A DNA stretch of 64,000 nucleotides. Origin: JACKOB01 sp024234575 (GTDB taxonomy: Bacteria; Pseudomonadota; Gammaproteobacteria; Pseudomonadales; Oleiphilaceae). Position numbers and translations under genes: made by a program. Within the stretch, counting starts at the first letter, position 1. Every line of letters starts with the position of its first letter. The stretch is from positions 62,001 to 126,000 of the forward strand of contig JBPJFZ010000005.1 of assembly GCA_051208035.1 (NCBI GenBank). Reading direction: 5' to 3'. Below are positions 1 through 9,027 of this stretch, one piece after another. The notes under the pieces were generated by a model. That model saw only the letters and a list, made by a program, of their open reading frames with translations, did not search any database and was not told the DNA's origin.

Positions 1-517
1 TTCCCTCAGCAGCATAACCGGTCCTTTCTGGAAAGTTTTCCACCCAAGCATCCTTATACCGATACAACCAACGGGCCGAGGCTCCAGACCAAATGGCAAG
101 CTCTGTCCAAGTATACTCGGCTTTATCAAAACTAGCCTCAGCATACCGCAACACCACTGTCCCCTTATCATCACGGGATATATCCCACCACACTCTTACC
201 GGTACACCTTGATTAAAAGAGACAAGGGAGTATGTCGACACCCCTCTAAATTGGAACTCGTCTCCGGAGAAAATCTCCTGCTCATTGCTAATACCATCGA
301 AGCCGTTCGTTAGCCCACTTACCGAGTCGGACACCCAGCCTTGCAACAACTGCTGAAATTGATCACTGGATTGTCGCCTTTCGACAATTCCGGACACTCT
401 TGCAGCATACAAAAAACCCTGCATCAACATACCAGCCAATAACGACACCAACATTATGACGACAAGCATTTCAAGAAGGGTAAAACCCTCTACACTCTTT
501 GGCGTTTCACTAGCCAA
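1..517 (-). CDS. gspJ: Type II secretion pseudopilin GspJ, partial (3' end outside window)
   Basis: Reading the minus strand from a TTG at 517 gives MASETPKSVEGFTLLEMLVV, a class III prepilin leader: Gly before Phe+1, Glu at +5, then a hydrophobic helix. The reading frame stays open to the window edge (about 172 residues). The TTG overlaps the gspI stop codon and has GGAGG about nine bases upstream, which decides the start. GspJ is a minor pseudopilin that forms the pseudopilus tip with GspI and GspK. The length, the position after gspI and the operon order E-F-G-H-I-J support J rather than another minor pseudopilin. The C-terminus is not visible, so any missing residues there cannot be judged. 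Confidence 0.85.
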   Translation of the reverse strand, partial: MASETPKSVEGFTLLEMLVVIMLVSLLAGMLMQGFLYAARVSGIVERRQSSDQFQQLLQGWVSDSVSGLTNGFDGISNEQEIFSGDEFQFRGVSTYSLVSFNQGVPVRVWWDISRDDKGTVVLRYAEASFDKAEYTWTELAIWSGASARWLYRYKDAWVENFPERTGYAAEG

Positions 518-953
518 AAATAAGGTCCTCCAAATTTCGGATTTTCTTTAGCCCCAGAACATTTGTCTGAAATTGATAAGTAATCATTCCACTCAAATAA
601 ATAGTCACCGTGACACTATACAATTGTGCAAGGTTGATTGTGGGGGCATTCTGCGGATCAAGCACGTCTGCTGCATATTGTGTGGGCACCCCCTGCCATT
701 CGATTCTCATATCGGCCAGCTCAGCACTGCCTTCTGGTCGGGATACAATATCTACAGTTGAGATAAAAGCTACAGCACTGTCTATGGCAGACGACCGCTG
801 ATAGACGTTATTCACTTTTTCAAGAGCCATCAGATTAGTGTTCACCCAAGCATACACGGCAGTTGCCGCCATAGAAAATATTGCGATTGCGACAACCGCC
901 TCTAAAAGAGTAAAACCGCCAGCACTGCGCCCCGCGCACTTTACACTAATCAT
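510..953 (-). CDS. gspI: Type II secretion minor pseudopilin GspI
   Basis: 147 residues. After a short basic leader the prepilin peptidase site reads GG|FTLLEAVVAIAIF (Gly-1, Phe+1, Glu+5), followed by one hydrophobic N-terminal helix and a small soluble domain. GspI is a minor pseudopilin of the pseudopilus tip complex, inserted in the inner membrane and processed by the prepilin peptidase, probably PilD at 48454. The start overlaps the gspH stop by eight bases, indicating translational coupling. The I assignment rests on gene order and size, as minor pseudopilins are hard to tell apart by eye. Confidence 0.85.
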   Translation of the reverse strand: MISVKCAGRSAGGFTLLEAVVAIAIFSMAATAVYAWVNTNLMALEKVNNVYQRSSAIDSAVAFISTVDIVSRPEGSAELADMRIEWQGVPTQYAADVLDPQNAPTINLAQLYSVTVTIYLSGMITYQFQTNVLGLKKIRNLEDLIFG

Positions 954-1356
954 TGATCGAAAAAACCCGACAGTCTGGCGACCGCATATTTAGCCTGTAA
1001 GAAACGCCCTCTCTGACAGCAATTATCTTTCCATCAATGGGGCATAATCCAGCTCCCGTAATCAAAATTGGTTGCGCTGCCAAAAAAGTTAGCTTCTGCT
1101 CCATAAGTTTTTGACTTATAACCGATGGCAAATTAGCACTACCCCCAGGAAAGCTATCAAGAATTACACTATCTCCACCATGCCTGACCCAAATTGCGAT
1201 AGAGCCGAGCGTATCAACCATGTCTTCTCTCGCTACCGACCTCTGCAATGACTCATACATTTTTTGTAAGGCAGGCAAGGCCAGGGTTGCCAGAATTGCC
1301 ATTATTCCCAGCACAACAACCATCTCTATTAGTGTAAAACCTCTATTACTTTTCAT
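946..1356 (-). CDS. gspH: Type II secretion minor pseudopilin GspH
   Basis: 136 residues with leader MKSNRG|FTLIEMVVVLGIMAIL: Gly-1, Phe+1, Glu+5 and a single transmembrane helix. GspH is a minor pseudopilin thought to link the GspI/J/K tip to the GspG shaft. It lies three bases after gspG and overlaps gspI by eight bases, so it is in the same transcript. The protein is somewhat shorter than many GspH proteins (about 150-190 residues). The assignment comes from its place between G and I. Confidence 0.82.
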   Translation of the reverse strand: MKSNRGFTLIEMVVVLGIMAILATLALPALQKMYESLQRSVAREDMVDTLGSIAIWVRHGGDSVILDSFPGGSANLPSVISQKLMEQKLTFLAAQPILITGAGLCPIDGKIIAVREGVSYRLNMRSPDCRVFSIND

Positions 1357-1359
1357 AAC

Positions 1360-1803
1360 TTAACGGAGGGGAAGATAACCAATTTCCTGGTTATCACCCT
1401 CTCCACCCGGCTCTCCATCCGCACCGAGAGAGTACAAACTAAACGGTTCAAACTCACTTGGGGCTGCAGAATATACATAGGCATTATTCCATGGATCCAG
1501 CGGAACGGAACCGTCTACATAAGGCCCGGTCCAGTAGGGGGCAATGCGATCATCAGCAGGCTTTTTAACTAAAATGGACAACCCTTCTTCATCCGTTGGC
1601 AACCTGCCTACATCCAGCTTCATTGTTAATACTGCCCCGCGCAGCATTTTTACCTGGGTCATAGCAGTTTGAACTTTTGCCTTATCACCCTGCCTAAACA
1701 AGCTGGGACCAACCAAGCCGGCAATTAAGCCAATAATAACCAATACCACAATCATTTCGAGAAGCGTAAAGCCGATCTGCTTTGAAGCTAAGTTTTTAGC
1801 CAT
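1360..1803 (-). CDS. gspG: Type II secretion major pseudopilin GspG
   Basis: 147 residues, the usual GspG length. The leader MAKNLASKQIG|FTLLEMIVVLVIIGLIAG gives a clear prepilin peptidase site. The C-terminal half carries the family's pattern around PTDEEGL, DPW and SLGADG..GGEGDN, where acidic residues bind calcium in characterised GspG proteins. GspG is the main subunit of the periplasmic pseudopilus that pushes folded exoproteins through the outer-membrane secretin. It sits about 50 bases downstream of gspF, the largest gap inside this operon. Confidence 0.93.
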   Translation of the reverse strand: MAKNLASKQIGFTLLEMIVVLVIIGLIAGLVGPSLFRQGDKAKVQTAMTQVKMLRGAVLTMKLDVGRLPTDEEGLSILVKKPADDRIAPYWTGPYVDGSVPLDPWNNAYVYSAAPSEFEPFSLYSLGADGEPGGEGDNQEIGYLPLR

Positions 1804-1855
1804 TTGTCTTCCTATCCTTTACATTAAACTCGTCACTGGGATTACTCCCAATACT

Positions 1856-3058
1856 TTATAGCGGAATATCATTCGCGCTTGTAATCGCCAGCATCACACC
1901 AATTATGATCACCCCCATCGTGACACCTATTAACAGAATCGCTACAGGCTCTATCAGGGCCAGCACTTTTTTCATGCGCTCCTGACTCTGATTGGCGTAA
2001 AGTTTCGCTAAAGTTTCCAGCATAGTGCCAAGCTTACCAGCCCTTTCACCCACTCTAACCAGATTATAACCTGTCTCAGTTAGACACTGATTATTCTCGA
2101 GAGCAGCGGATAGCGTTTCACCTCCACGCACGTCACTTTTCACCTTCAATAAACGTTTTTTCCTAGCTGGCATCCGCACAGACTCTGCGGCCAAGTCCAG
2201 AGCAAGCGTTAACTCAACCCTATTACGAACCAGAGAAGATAGAACTCGCGACCATGAGGCGACGTCCGCATGGACTATCCACTCACCAACTAGCGGTAAT
2301 TTTTCGATAAACTGCAACACCCTCTCACGGCTTGTTTTATTTGCCCAGGCAACCGCGACCGTCACAGGCACAATAGCCAGCAAAACAATCAATAATAGAA
2401 AATTCTCATTAGACCACTTCCCAGAGGACAAAACCGCCCAAGCCAAAAACGGCAGATTCTCTGACTCGTCAAGAAGGTTGGAGAAGCTTGGCACCACATA
2501 GACAAACATCATTAACACGGCCAAAACCCCCGAAACAACCAATATGACAGGGTAGATCAAAGCATTTCGCGTATCGTTTCTCACTTCCATGTCATATTGC
2601 ATCTGGCTACACACATCACTTAGAGCCTCGCCAAGCTTACCGGAAAGCTCTCCCGCTTTTATAAGGTAAAATACATAATCTGGGAGCGAAAACCCAGATG
2701 CCACAATTGCCTGTTCGAACGAGCCACCATGCCTAAGTGTCTTCGATGCAGCCTTAAAACCCTGACGCAGTTTTGAATGTGCAGCAGACTGAGCTTGTGC
2801 AGCCACAGCCTCAGCAGCGCTCACTCCTGCATTTAACATTGAGGCCAACTCATAAAAGGCAATGACTATATCCTGCACTCTAATACTTCCGCCAGAAGAT
2901 TCATCTTCTGACTCTCCAGCAACAAGGCTTAGCTGCAGCACTGTCAACGACATTTTGGATAGCTTTACCGTCGCATCCTTTTTGGAGCTTGCTTCAAGAC
3001 TGCCCGCAACTTCTGTACCGCCTTGATCCACAGCGACATAATCAAAATGCAGCGTCAT
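1856..3058 (-). CDS. gspF: Type II secretion inner-membrane platform protein GspF
   Basis: 400 residues. Two homologous cytoplasmic T2SSF domains (about 65-185 and 270-390) are each followed by hydrophobic stretches, giving the three-helix topology of the family. GspF is the inner-membrane platform protein that couples the GspE ATPase to pseudopilus assembly. Its start overlaps the gspE stop in an ATGA, so translation is coupled. A paralogue, PilC, is encoded at 47138; this copy is assigned to secretion because it sits among gspE, G, H, I and J. Confidence 0.93.
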   Translation of the reverse strand: MTLHFDYVAVDQGGTEVAGSLEASSKKDATVKLSKMSLTVLQLSLVAGESEDESSGGSIRVQDIVIAFYELASMLNAGVSAAEAVAAQAQSAAHSKLRQGFKAASKTLRHGGSFEQAIVASGFSLPDYVFYLIKAGELSGKLGEALSDVCSQMQYDMEVRNDTRNALIYPVILVVSGVLAVLMMFVYVVPSFSNLLDESENLPFLAWAVLSSGKWSNENFLLLIVLLAIVPVTVAVAWANKTSRERVLQFIEKLPLVGEWIVHADVASWSRVLSSLVRNRVELTLALDLAAESVRMPARKKRLLKVKSDVRGGETLSAALENNQCLTETGYNLVRVGERAGKLGTMLETLAKLYANQSQERMKKVLALIEPVAILLIGVTMGVIIIGVMLAITSANDIPL

Positions 3059-4773
3059 ACGCTCATACTCGTCACGCGATAGACTTCATCAATGGTTGTC
3101 AATCCTTGCCAAGCTTTCAGCAACCCATCAGTGTATAAATCACGATAACCTTCACTACGAGCAAACTTCTGCAAGTCAGATAGCGATGCCCGCGCCATTA
3201 CTTTATCTCGAAGACCATCGCTAACTGCAACAATTTCGTAAATACCTATACGCCCGCGGTACCCAGTCCCTTGGCACGCAGGACATCCCACTGGTTTGCG
3301 CCAGTTAGCGTTTTCATGGGGAAACAAATCTTGCACCCACTTCTGTAGTTTTATCTTTATTTCGGCTTTGCAATCTGAGGGCACCGAGCAGGCGGGGCAG
3401 ATCCTTCGCACCAACCTCTGCGCCTGCACGCCTACAACGGGCGTGGCTGCAAGGAATGGTTCTATTCCCATATCAATTAGTCGACTAAACGCGCTCATAG
3501 CATCGTTCGTGTGCAACGTAGAAAGAACCAAGTGCCCCGTCAAAGCGGACTGAACAGCTATTTCTGCAGTTTCCAAATCCCTGATTTCACCAATCATAAT
3601 CACATCTGGATCCTGACGAAGGATTGACCGTAGAGCGGTGGCAAACGTCAGTCCGATATCACTATGAACCTGAACTTGTGTAATATTTTGCAAACGGAAT
3701 TCCACAGGATCTTCAACAGTTATTATTTTTCTGACCCCATCATTAGACTCATCAAGCGCAGAATACAAGGTAGTTGATTTCCCAGACCCTGTTGGACCTG
3801 TCACCAAAACTATACCATGCGACTGCTTCACCCACCCTCTCAGCATCTTTAGATGATCGGAGAGAAAGCCCAGCTTATCAAGCATAAGGTTTTGTCTTTC
3901 CTTCGGAAGCAATCGCATAACCAATGACTCACCATGCACTCCTGGCAAAGACGAAACACGAATATCCAGATCAATACCATTAACTCTCATACCAATCCGG
4001 CCATCCTGGGGCAACCGACGCTCGGCAATATCTATTCCAGACACTAGTTTTAGCCTTGAAACAACTGCATAGTACCGCTGCTTAGGCAACGTCCTTTTAG
4101 AAAACATAACACCATCGATCCGGTATCGTACATCAAAGGTATCCGCCTCGGGCTCTATGTGAATATCTGAGGCCCGCTCTTCCAATGCCTGCGAAATTAT
4201 ATTATTCACTATCTCTATAACAGGCGCCTCTTCGGCCATTTCCCGGAGATGCTGAACATCATCACTGTCAGATAAGTCATAATCATTTTCATCTTGCTTT
4301 ATTCTTAGTCCACCCAACAAACTATCAATTACTTGTGCCCGTGACAGACAAAACTCGTAACGCGACCGACAATGTGCACTAATCGTCTCTTCGAGTACCG
4401 GAGATAGCGGGTCGATTGCAAGACAATACAATAATTCATCGACAAACCAGACCACTACCTCCTGATTAAGCATCCAATCCAAAGTGAGACCGGTTTTTTC
4501 TGCCGCATCAAGAATCAGAGTTTCTTTGGGTACATCAACATCTCGGCCCACGATGGGAAATCCTAGTTGCTCACTGAGCGCGTCTAGCAGGTTCGCCTCA
4601 GACACACTTCCAGAACGAATCAGGACCGAGCCCAAGCGACCACCAACCTGCCGTTGAACGACAAGCGCCTTATCAAGATCCCGTTCTTGTATATATCCCT
4701 TTGCAATTAGAATCTTGCCAATAGGCATAGCAGAATAGTTTGTAGTCATAAACTGAATTTCAATAGGTCGCAT
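3055..4773 (-). CDS. gspE: Type II secretion ATPase GspE
   Basis: 572 residues. An N-terminal MshEN/GspE N-domain (about 15-150) precedes the ATPase core with Walker A GPTGSGKS (about 326-333), the Asp and His boxes, Walker B DPDVIMIGEIRD (about 388-399) and a C-terminal zinc module (CPAC near 459 and CPAC near 497). GspE is a cytoplasmic hexamer that powers pseudopilus assembly. It is the first gsp gene of the visible operon; no gspC or gspD lies upstream, so those are probably elsewhere. An in-frame ATG eight codons downstream (4749) is an alternative start, as neither has a strong Shine-Dalgarno sequence. Confidence 0.93.
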   Translation of the reverse strand: MRPIEIQFMTTNYSAMPIGKILIAKGYIQERDLDKALVVQRQVGGRLGSVLIRSGSVSEANLLDALSEQLGFPIVGRDVDVPKETLILDAAEKTGLTLDWMLNQEVVVWFVDELLYCLAIDPLSPVLEETISAHCRSRYEFCLSRAQVIDSLLGGLRIKQDENDYDLSDSDDVQHLREMAEEAPVIEIVNNIISQALEERASDIHIEPEADTFDVRYRIDGVMFSKRTLPKQRYYAVVSRLKLVSGIDIAERRLPQDGRIGMRVNGIDLDIRVSSLPGVHGESLVMRLLPKERQNLMLDKLGFLSDHLKMLRGWVKQSHGIVLVTGPTGSGKSTTLYSALDESNDGVRKIITVEDPVEFRLQNITQVQVHSDIGLTFATALRSILRQDPDVIMIGEIRDLETAEIAVQSALTGHLVLSTLHTNDAMSAFSRLIDMGIEPFLAATPVVGVQAQRLVRRICPACSVPSDCKAEIKIKLQKWVQDLFPHENANWRKPVGCPACQGTGYRGRIGIYEIVAVSDGLRDKVMARASLSDLQKFARSEGYRDLYTDGLLKAWQGLTTIDEVYRVTSMSV

Positions 4774-4821
4774 TTGGCAGAAAAATCTTAGGGAGACACA
4801 AACACCCCCGGAAATTTATCT

Positions 4822-5427
4822 CTATATTCTAATAATCTCTTTTTCTGCAATAAATTTTAATAAACCAGCAACAGACATACTGATTCTATTTTTAGATGTA
4901 TCTAAATTGTATTCAGGACTCTCCGGCTCTTCATACCCCGAATCTATCCCCGTAAAATTTACAATTTCACCGGCTCTGGCTTTTTTATAAAGCCCTTTCG
5001 GGTCACGTTCTTCACATACGCTCAACGGAGTACTCACAAACACCTCTATAAACTCGCCCTCATCAAATAACTCTCGAACCATTTGCCTGTCGGTACGAAA
5101 TGGCGAGATAAAAGCCGACAGAACAATCAGCCCAGCATCTACAAATAATTTGGCAGCTTCACCTATTCGCCTGATATTTTCTACACGATCTTCATCGGTA
5201 AAACCCAAATCCCGATTGAGACCATGCCGAACATTGTCACCATCAAGCAGATAGGTGTGATGACCTCGCTTAAACAATTCCTGTTCAAGCGCATTGGCTA
5301 TCGTCGACTTACCCGCGCCACTTAAGCCGGTAAACCAGATCAAACAGGGTTTTTGGGATTTCTGACTTGCCCTTTCGGCTTTGGTAATGCGATGCTCGTG
5401 CCAGACAATATCTGATGATTTCTGCAT
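4822..5427 (-). CDS. cysC: Adenylylsulfate (APS) kinase
   Basis: 201 residues, full length for stand-alone CysC. Walker A GLSGAGKS is near residue 34, followed by the family's DGDNVRHGLN, FISPFR, ERDPKGLYKKAR and FTGIDSGYE.P motifs. It phosphorylates adenosine 5'-phosphosulfate to PAPS, used either for sulfate reduction or as sulfate donor for sulfotransferases. No cysD, cysN, cysH or sulfotransferase gene is visible nearby, so which use applies cannot be decided. It is co-directional with gspE, 48 bases upstream, and may share its transcript although the functions look unrelated. Confidence 0.95.
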   Translation of the reverse strand: MQKSSDIVWHEHRITKAERASQKSQKPCLIWFTGLSGAGKSTIANALEQELFKRGHHTYLLDGDNVRHGLNRDLGFTDEDRVENIRRIGEAAKLFVDAGLIVLSAFISPFRTDRQMVRELFDEGEFIEVFVSTPLSVCEERDPKGLYKKARAGEIVNFTGIDSGYEEPESPEYNLDTSKNRISMSVAGLLKFIAEKEIIRI

Positions 5428-5786
5428 GTTTTAGCTTCTATAAATTATTTGGAGAAAAGCCACCGCCTACGAGCGCCTTCGTCGTCTAAAAATTTGGCGC
5501 ATTGTACACTAAAACCCAACCAGAGACGTATTAAGGTTTTTCAACTTTTTATATCCATTGAATGAGTGATCGGTAGCATCAACTCAGTGGCTTTATATTA
5601 CTATTGTTATAAATACTGCTCAGTTCAACCTGATAATTTCCAATCTCGCTTATTATTTGACGAGAACGATAACTTATTCTGCTTTAAACTATTAGAAAAG
5701 CTCTAATATCTAGACCGGATAAATTAATCTGCGGCTTTCCACCAAGGAACATCCAATACAGCAATAACAAACTAAACGGGAGCAGA
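5428..5786. other. Divergent intergenic region between cysC and the type I secretion operon
   Basis: About 360 AT-rich bases separate the divergent cysC and ABC-exporter genes and must hold both promoters. A TTGACG at about 5657 could be a -35 box, but no good -10 follows at normal spacing. No RNA gene, terminator or repeat was recognised. A short minus-strand reading frame across 5684-5878 overlaps the exporter start and lacks family features, so it was not called. Confidence 0.5.
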
Positions 5787-7505
5787 ATGAGCCACACGAA
5801 CAATACTGATGATATCCGGGATGCTCTTAAATCTTGCAAGAGAGGTTTTTTTGCAGCGGGTTTTTTTAGCTTTTTCATTAACTTACTTATGCTTACCGCA
5901 CCACTCTACATGCTTCAGGTCTATGACAGGGTTGTAACGTCCCGCAGCCTTGAAACACTGTTATTTCTTACCCTTATCATGCTTTTTCTGTTTGCGATAA
6001 TGGGCACGCTGGAGTGGGTTCGATCTAGAATTATTGTTCGCGTCAGCAACCAGATAGATCAAAAATTAAGCTGCCGCATCTACTCATCCATGTTTGAAAT
6101 AGGAGTGCGGTCGCCTAACCATAAAACATCTCAACCGCTATCCGATTTAACAACACTCCGTCAGTTTATGACAGGTAATGGTCTTTTTGCTTTTTTCGAT
6201 GTGCCCTGGATGCCTATTTATATCGGTTTGCTCTTTGCTTTTCATCCGGCATTTGGCTGGTTTTCTATTGCTGCCGCACTAATCCTCCTGTCGATAGCAA
6301 TATTAAACGAGAGATCCACTAAAAAGTTACTTAGCGAAGCAAATGAAGAAAATGTCAAAGCCCACAACCTCGCCACAAGCAACCTTAGAAATGCCGAGGT
6401 TTTACATGCAATGGGAATGCTACCGGGCATCATGGGTCGATGGCAACAACAACAGCAACAGTTCCTTCGCAAACAAACAGATGCAAGCGACAAGGCTGGC
6501 ACATACGCCAATATAAGTAAGGTCTTACGCATGACATTCCAGTCTTTGATCCTAGGCCTAGGGGCCTACTACGTTGTAATTAACGAGATGACGCCAGGCA
6601 TGATGATCGCTGGATCTATTCTAATGGGACGAGCCCTGGCACCACTCGATCTGCTGATTGGGAGCTGGGCAGGGTTTAATAATGCTCGTGCCGCACGACA
6701 CCGCCTAACAGAATTACTTGCAGCAATACCAGCTAACCAAAGAAACATGCAGCTCCCCCCCCCAAAGGGACATATAACGACGGAAAACCTCGTTGTTGTC
6801 CCACCTGGATCAACGACACCTGCGATCAAAGGCATATCTATTGAGGTTAAACCCGGTGAGATAGTAGGAATTGTAGGGCCGAGCGCTGCAGGAAAGTCTA
6901 CTCTTGCAAGAGCCCTGCTTGGTATCTGGCCTGCACTGCGAGGCACCGTTAGAATTGATGGTGCGGAGATAAAACATTACAACGCTGATGAAATTGGCCC
7001 TCATGTCGGCTATTTACCCCAGGATATTGAGCTATTTACCGGCACTGTCAGCGAAAATATTGCTCGTTTTAGCAAGGTAAATCCCGAGAAAGTCGTAGAA
7101 GCAGCAAATAAGGCAGGCGTACATGAACTGATTCTTCGTCTACCCAATGCATATGATACTCTCATAGGTGCTGAAACAGGTGCACTTTCGGGGGGGCAAA
7201 GACAACGAATAGGGCTGGCCAGATCGCTCTACAACTCACCTAAAATAGTTATTCTAGACGAACCCAATTCAAACCTTGATGAACAAGGCGAACGCGCACT
7301 AGCCAGAACAATGCAAATACTAAAACAAGAGGGCACTACTGTATTTGTTATAAGCCATAGAACCTCGATATTGAGATTTATTGATAAACTCTTGGTTATG
7401 AATGAAGGTCAGGTTCAGCATTTTGGCCCGAGAGATCAGGTAATGAAACAGTTTGCCGCACAACGAAACGAGCAGGCGCAGCCAGCTAAAACGCCCTCAA
7501 ACTAG
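5787..7505 (+). CDS. Type I secretion ABC transporter/permease (PrtD/HasD-like)
   Basis: 572 residues. An N-terminal six-helix exporter domain (about 20-290) is followed by an ATPase domain with Walker A GPSAAGKS (about 364-371), Q-loop YLPQD, signature LSGGQRQRIGLARSLY (about 468), Walker B VILDEP (about 488) and an H-loop SHR. There is no C39-like domain at the N-terminus, which places it in the PrtD/AprD/HasD group rather than HlyB. It should energise one-step export of an unfolded protein, classically a protease, lipase or RTX protein, through the adaptor and channel encoded next. It contains a C9 run (6755-6763) and a G7 run (7190-7196), the latter inside the signature motif. Confidence 0.93.
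   Translation: MSHTNNTDDIRDALKSCKRGFFAAGFFSFFINLLMLTAPLYMLQVYDRVVTSRSLETLLFLTLIMLFLFAIMGTLEWVRSRIIVRVSNQIDQKLSCRIYSSMFEIGVRSPNHKTSQPLSDLTTLRQFMTGNGLFAFFDVPWMPIYIGLLFAFHPAFGWFSIAAALILLSIAILNERSTKKLLSEANEENVKAHNLATSNLRNAEVLHAMGMLPGIMGRWQQQQQQFLRKQTDASDKAGTYANISKVLRMTFQSLILGLGAYYVVINEMTPGMMIAGSILMGRALAPLDLLIGSWAGFNNARAARHRLTELLAAIPANQRNMQLPPPKGHITTENLVVVPPGSTTPAIKGISIEVKPGEIVGIVGPSAAGKSTLARALLGIWPALRGTVRIDGAEIKHYNADEIGPHVGYLPQDIELFTGTVSENIARFSKVNPEKVVEAANKAGVHELILRLPNAYDTLIGAETGALSGGQRQRIGLARSLYNSPKIVILDEPNSNLDEQGERALARTMQILKQEGTTVFVISHRTSILRFIDKLLVMNEGQVQHFGPRDQVMKQFAAQRNEQAQPAKTPSN
6755..6763 (+). repeat. Homopolymeric C9 tract in ABC exporter gene
   Basis: Nine consecutive cytosines encode part of a Leu-Pro-Pro-Pro stretch just before the ATPase domain. 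Runs of this length are prone to slipped-strand mispairing, and a one-base change would truncate the exporter before its ATPase domain. Confidence 0.9.
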
Positions 7506-7512
7506 CAGGCGT

Positions 7513-9027
7513 ATGGGAACTCAAAAGTCAATGAGTAATGAAACTGAAAAACAAAACCATGAGGACAACAGAATCGATCATAACTCCACTCCGCCCGCTC
7601 ACCAATTTGGTCCAAATAAAAGTGAAGAAAATATGCAAAACTTAGGCGCTGCTGCGAGCAATGCTTCATCAGAATCACTAGAAACATCTGCTTCCATTAA
7701 AATCAAGGCGCCCTCCCCACAGCTAATCACAGCAACACAACTAAATGACGAGAGATATATAAAATTTGGATTTTTTTTCCTGCTAATAACTTTGGGAGTT
7801 TTTTCTATTTGGGCCATTTTTGCTCCATTAAGCAGCGCCCTTTTATCTACAGGGGAAGTAGTAGTCAATAGTTACCGGAAATCCATCCAGCACTATGAAG
7901 GTGGAATTGTAGAAAATATTTATGTAAAAAATGGAGACAAAGTTTCTGCGGGAGCCCCACTGATCCGATTAGATGCCATCAAAGCAGAAGCAAGACAAGT
8001 ATCCAACCGTAAACGGTTGCTAACCGCCAAAGCTGAATTAGAAAGACTCTTAGCTGAACAAAATTTTGCTACAAATTTAACTTTTAGCGAAGAGTTAGAG
8101 GAGCTAAGCCGCGGAGACCCAGATACGGCTAGTGCTCTAATCCAACAAAGACAACTTTTTACCGCCAGACTAAGTGCTTTTAATCAGGAGCAAGAGGCAT
8201 TAAAGACACGGACTGAACAAACAAGACAGCAAATCAGTGGACTGAGCTTACAAACACAGTTTTTAAAGGAACAAGTCTCGTCTTTAAAACAAGAACAACA
8301 TGCTTTCACCACGCTCTTTCAGGAAGGACTTGGAGACGGGCAAAGAGCACGAGAGCTTAACAGATCCGTTCTATCGGCACTTAATGAGCTTGCTCGACTG
8401 GAGTCAGAAACCGCCCGTCTGAAGATTCAATTAACTGAAATGGATTTACAGGCAGCTAGTAGAAAGCAGGACTATCTAAAAGATGTTGGTGAGCGCATAC
8501 GCACGATGCAAAGCAGCTACTATGATTTTCAAGAGATAATGGAAACAACAACCGACCAGATCAATCGTGCAACAATACGTGCTCCAGAATCCGGTGTGGT
8601 GGTGGGTATGAATGTATTAACTGTGGGCAGTGTTGCCGCCCCGGGACAAACCCTGCTGGACATAGTTCCAGAACACGACACTTTCGTTATCGAAGCGAAA
8701 CTCATGCCTCAAGATATCAACGAAGTTCACATCGGCCAAAAAGCGGACATCCGATTTTCAGCGTTTAACGCTAACACTACAAAAGTCATTGAAGGCAAAG
8801 TCATTCAAATATCAGCTGATAGACTAATTAATGAAAGAGACAGCATGCCCTATTATCTCGCTCGCATACAAGTAACAAAAGAAGGCGTCAGTGACATGAC
8901 AGCAGACATGGAGTTAAAGCCAGGCATGCCTGCCGAGGTTATGATAAAGCGTGGTGACCGCACGTTATTCAGTTATTTAATCAAGCCTATATCAGACAGT
9001 TTTGCTCGAAGCCTGAAGGAGGATTAG
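7513..9027 (+). CDS. HlyD-family type I secretion adaptor (membrane fusion protein)
   Basis: About 504 residues. A hydrophilic N-terminus (about 75 residues) precedes one transmembrane helix (FFFLLITLGVFSIWAIFAPL), then a lipoyl/barrel-sandwich half (GEVVV...VENIYVKNGDKVSAG), a long alpha-helical hairpin rich in Q/E/K, the second lipoyl half (RAPESGVVVGMNVLTVGSV) and a beta-barrel domain. This is the HlyD/PrtE layout: it spans the periplasm and joins the ABC exporter to the outer-membrane channel. The start is uncertain: ATG 7513 lies just after the exporter stop, and ATG 7531 is also in frame. The N-terminal cytoplasmic extension is longer than in PrtE. Confidence 0.92.
   Translation: MGTQKSMSNETEKQNHEDNRIDHNSTPPAHQFGPNKSEENMQNLGAAASNASSESLETSASIKIKAPSPQLITATQLNDERYIKFGFFFLLITLGVFSIWAIFAPLSSALLSTGEVVVNSYRKSIQHYEGGIVENIYVKNGDKVSAGAPLIRLDAIKAEARQVSNRKRLLTAKAELERLLAEQNFATNLTFSEELEELSRGDPDTASALIQQRQLFTARLSAFNQEQEALKTRTEQTRQQISGLSLQTQFLKEQVSSLKQEQHAFTTLFQEGLGDGQRARELNRSVLSALNELARLESETARLKIQLTEMDLQAASRKQDYLKDVGERIRTMQSSYYDFQEIMETTTDQINRATIRAPESGVVVGMNVLTVGSVAAPGQTLLDIVPEHDTFVIEAKLMPQDINEVHIGQKADIRFSAFNANTTKVIEGKVIQISADRLINERDSMPYYLARIQVTKEGVSDMTADMELKPGMPAEVMIKRGDRTLFSYLIKPISDSFARSLKED

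Noticed and set aside
5684..5878. 64-codon minus-strand frame at the exporter start
   Set aside because: It covers the exporter's start and transmembrane code on the opposite strand; its hydrophobic stretch is a mirror of intergenic sequence and no ribosome-binding site is present.
6242..6532. 96-codon minus-strand frame within the ABC exporter
   Set aside because: The poly-Cys run is the reverse reading of the exporter's glutamine repeat; a shadow of the real gene.
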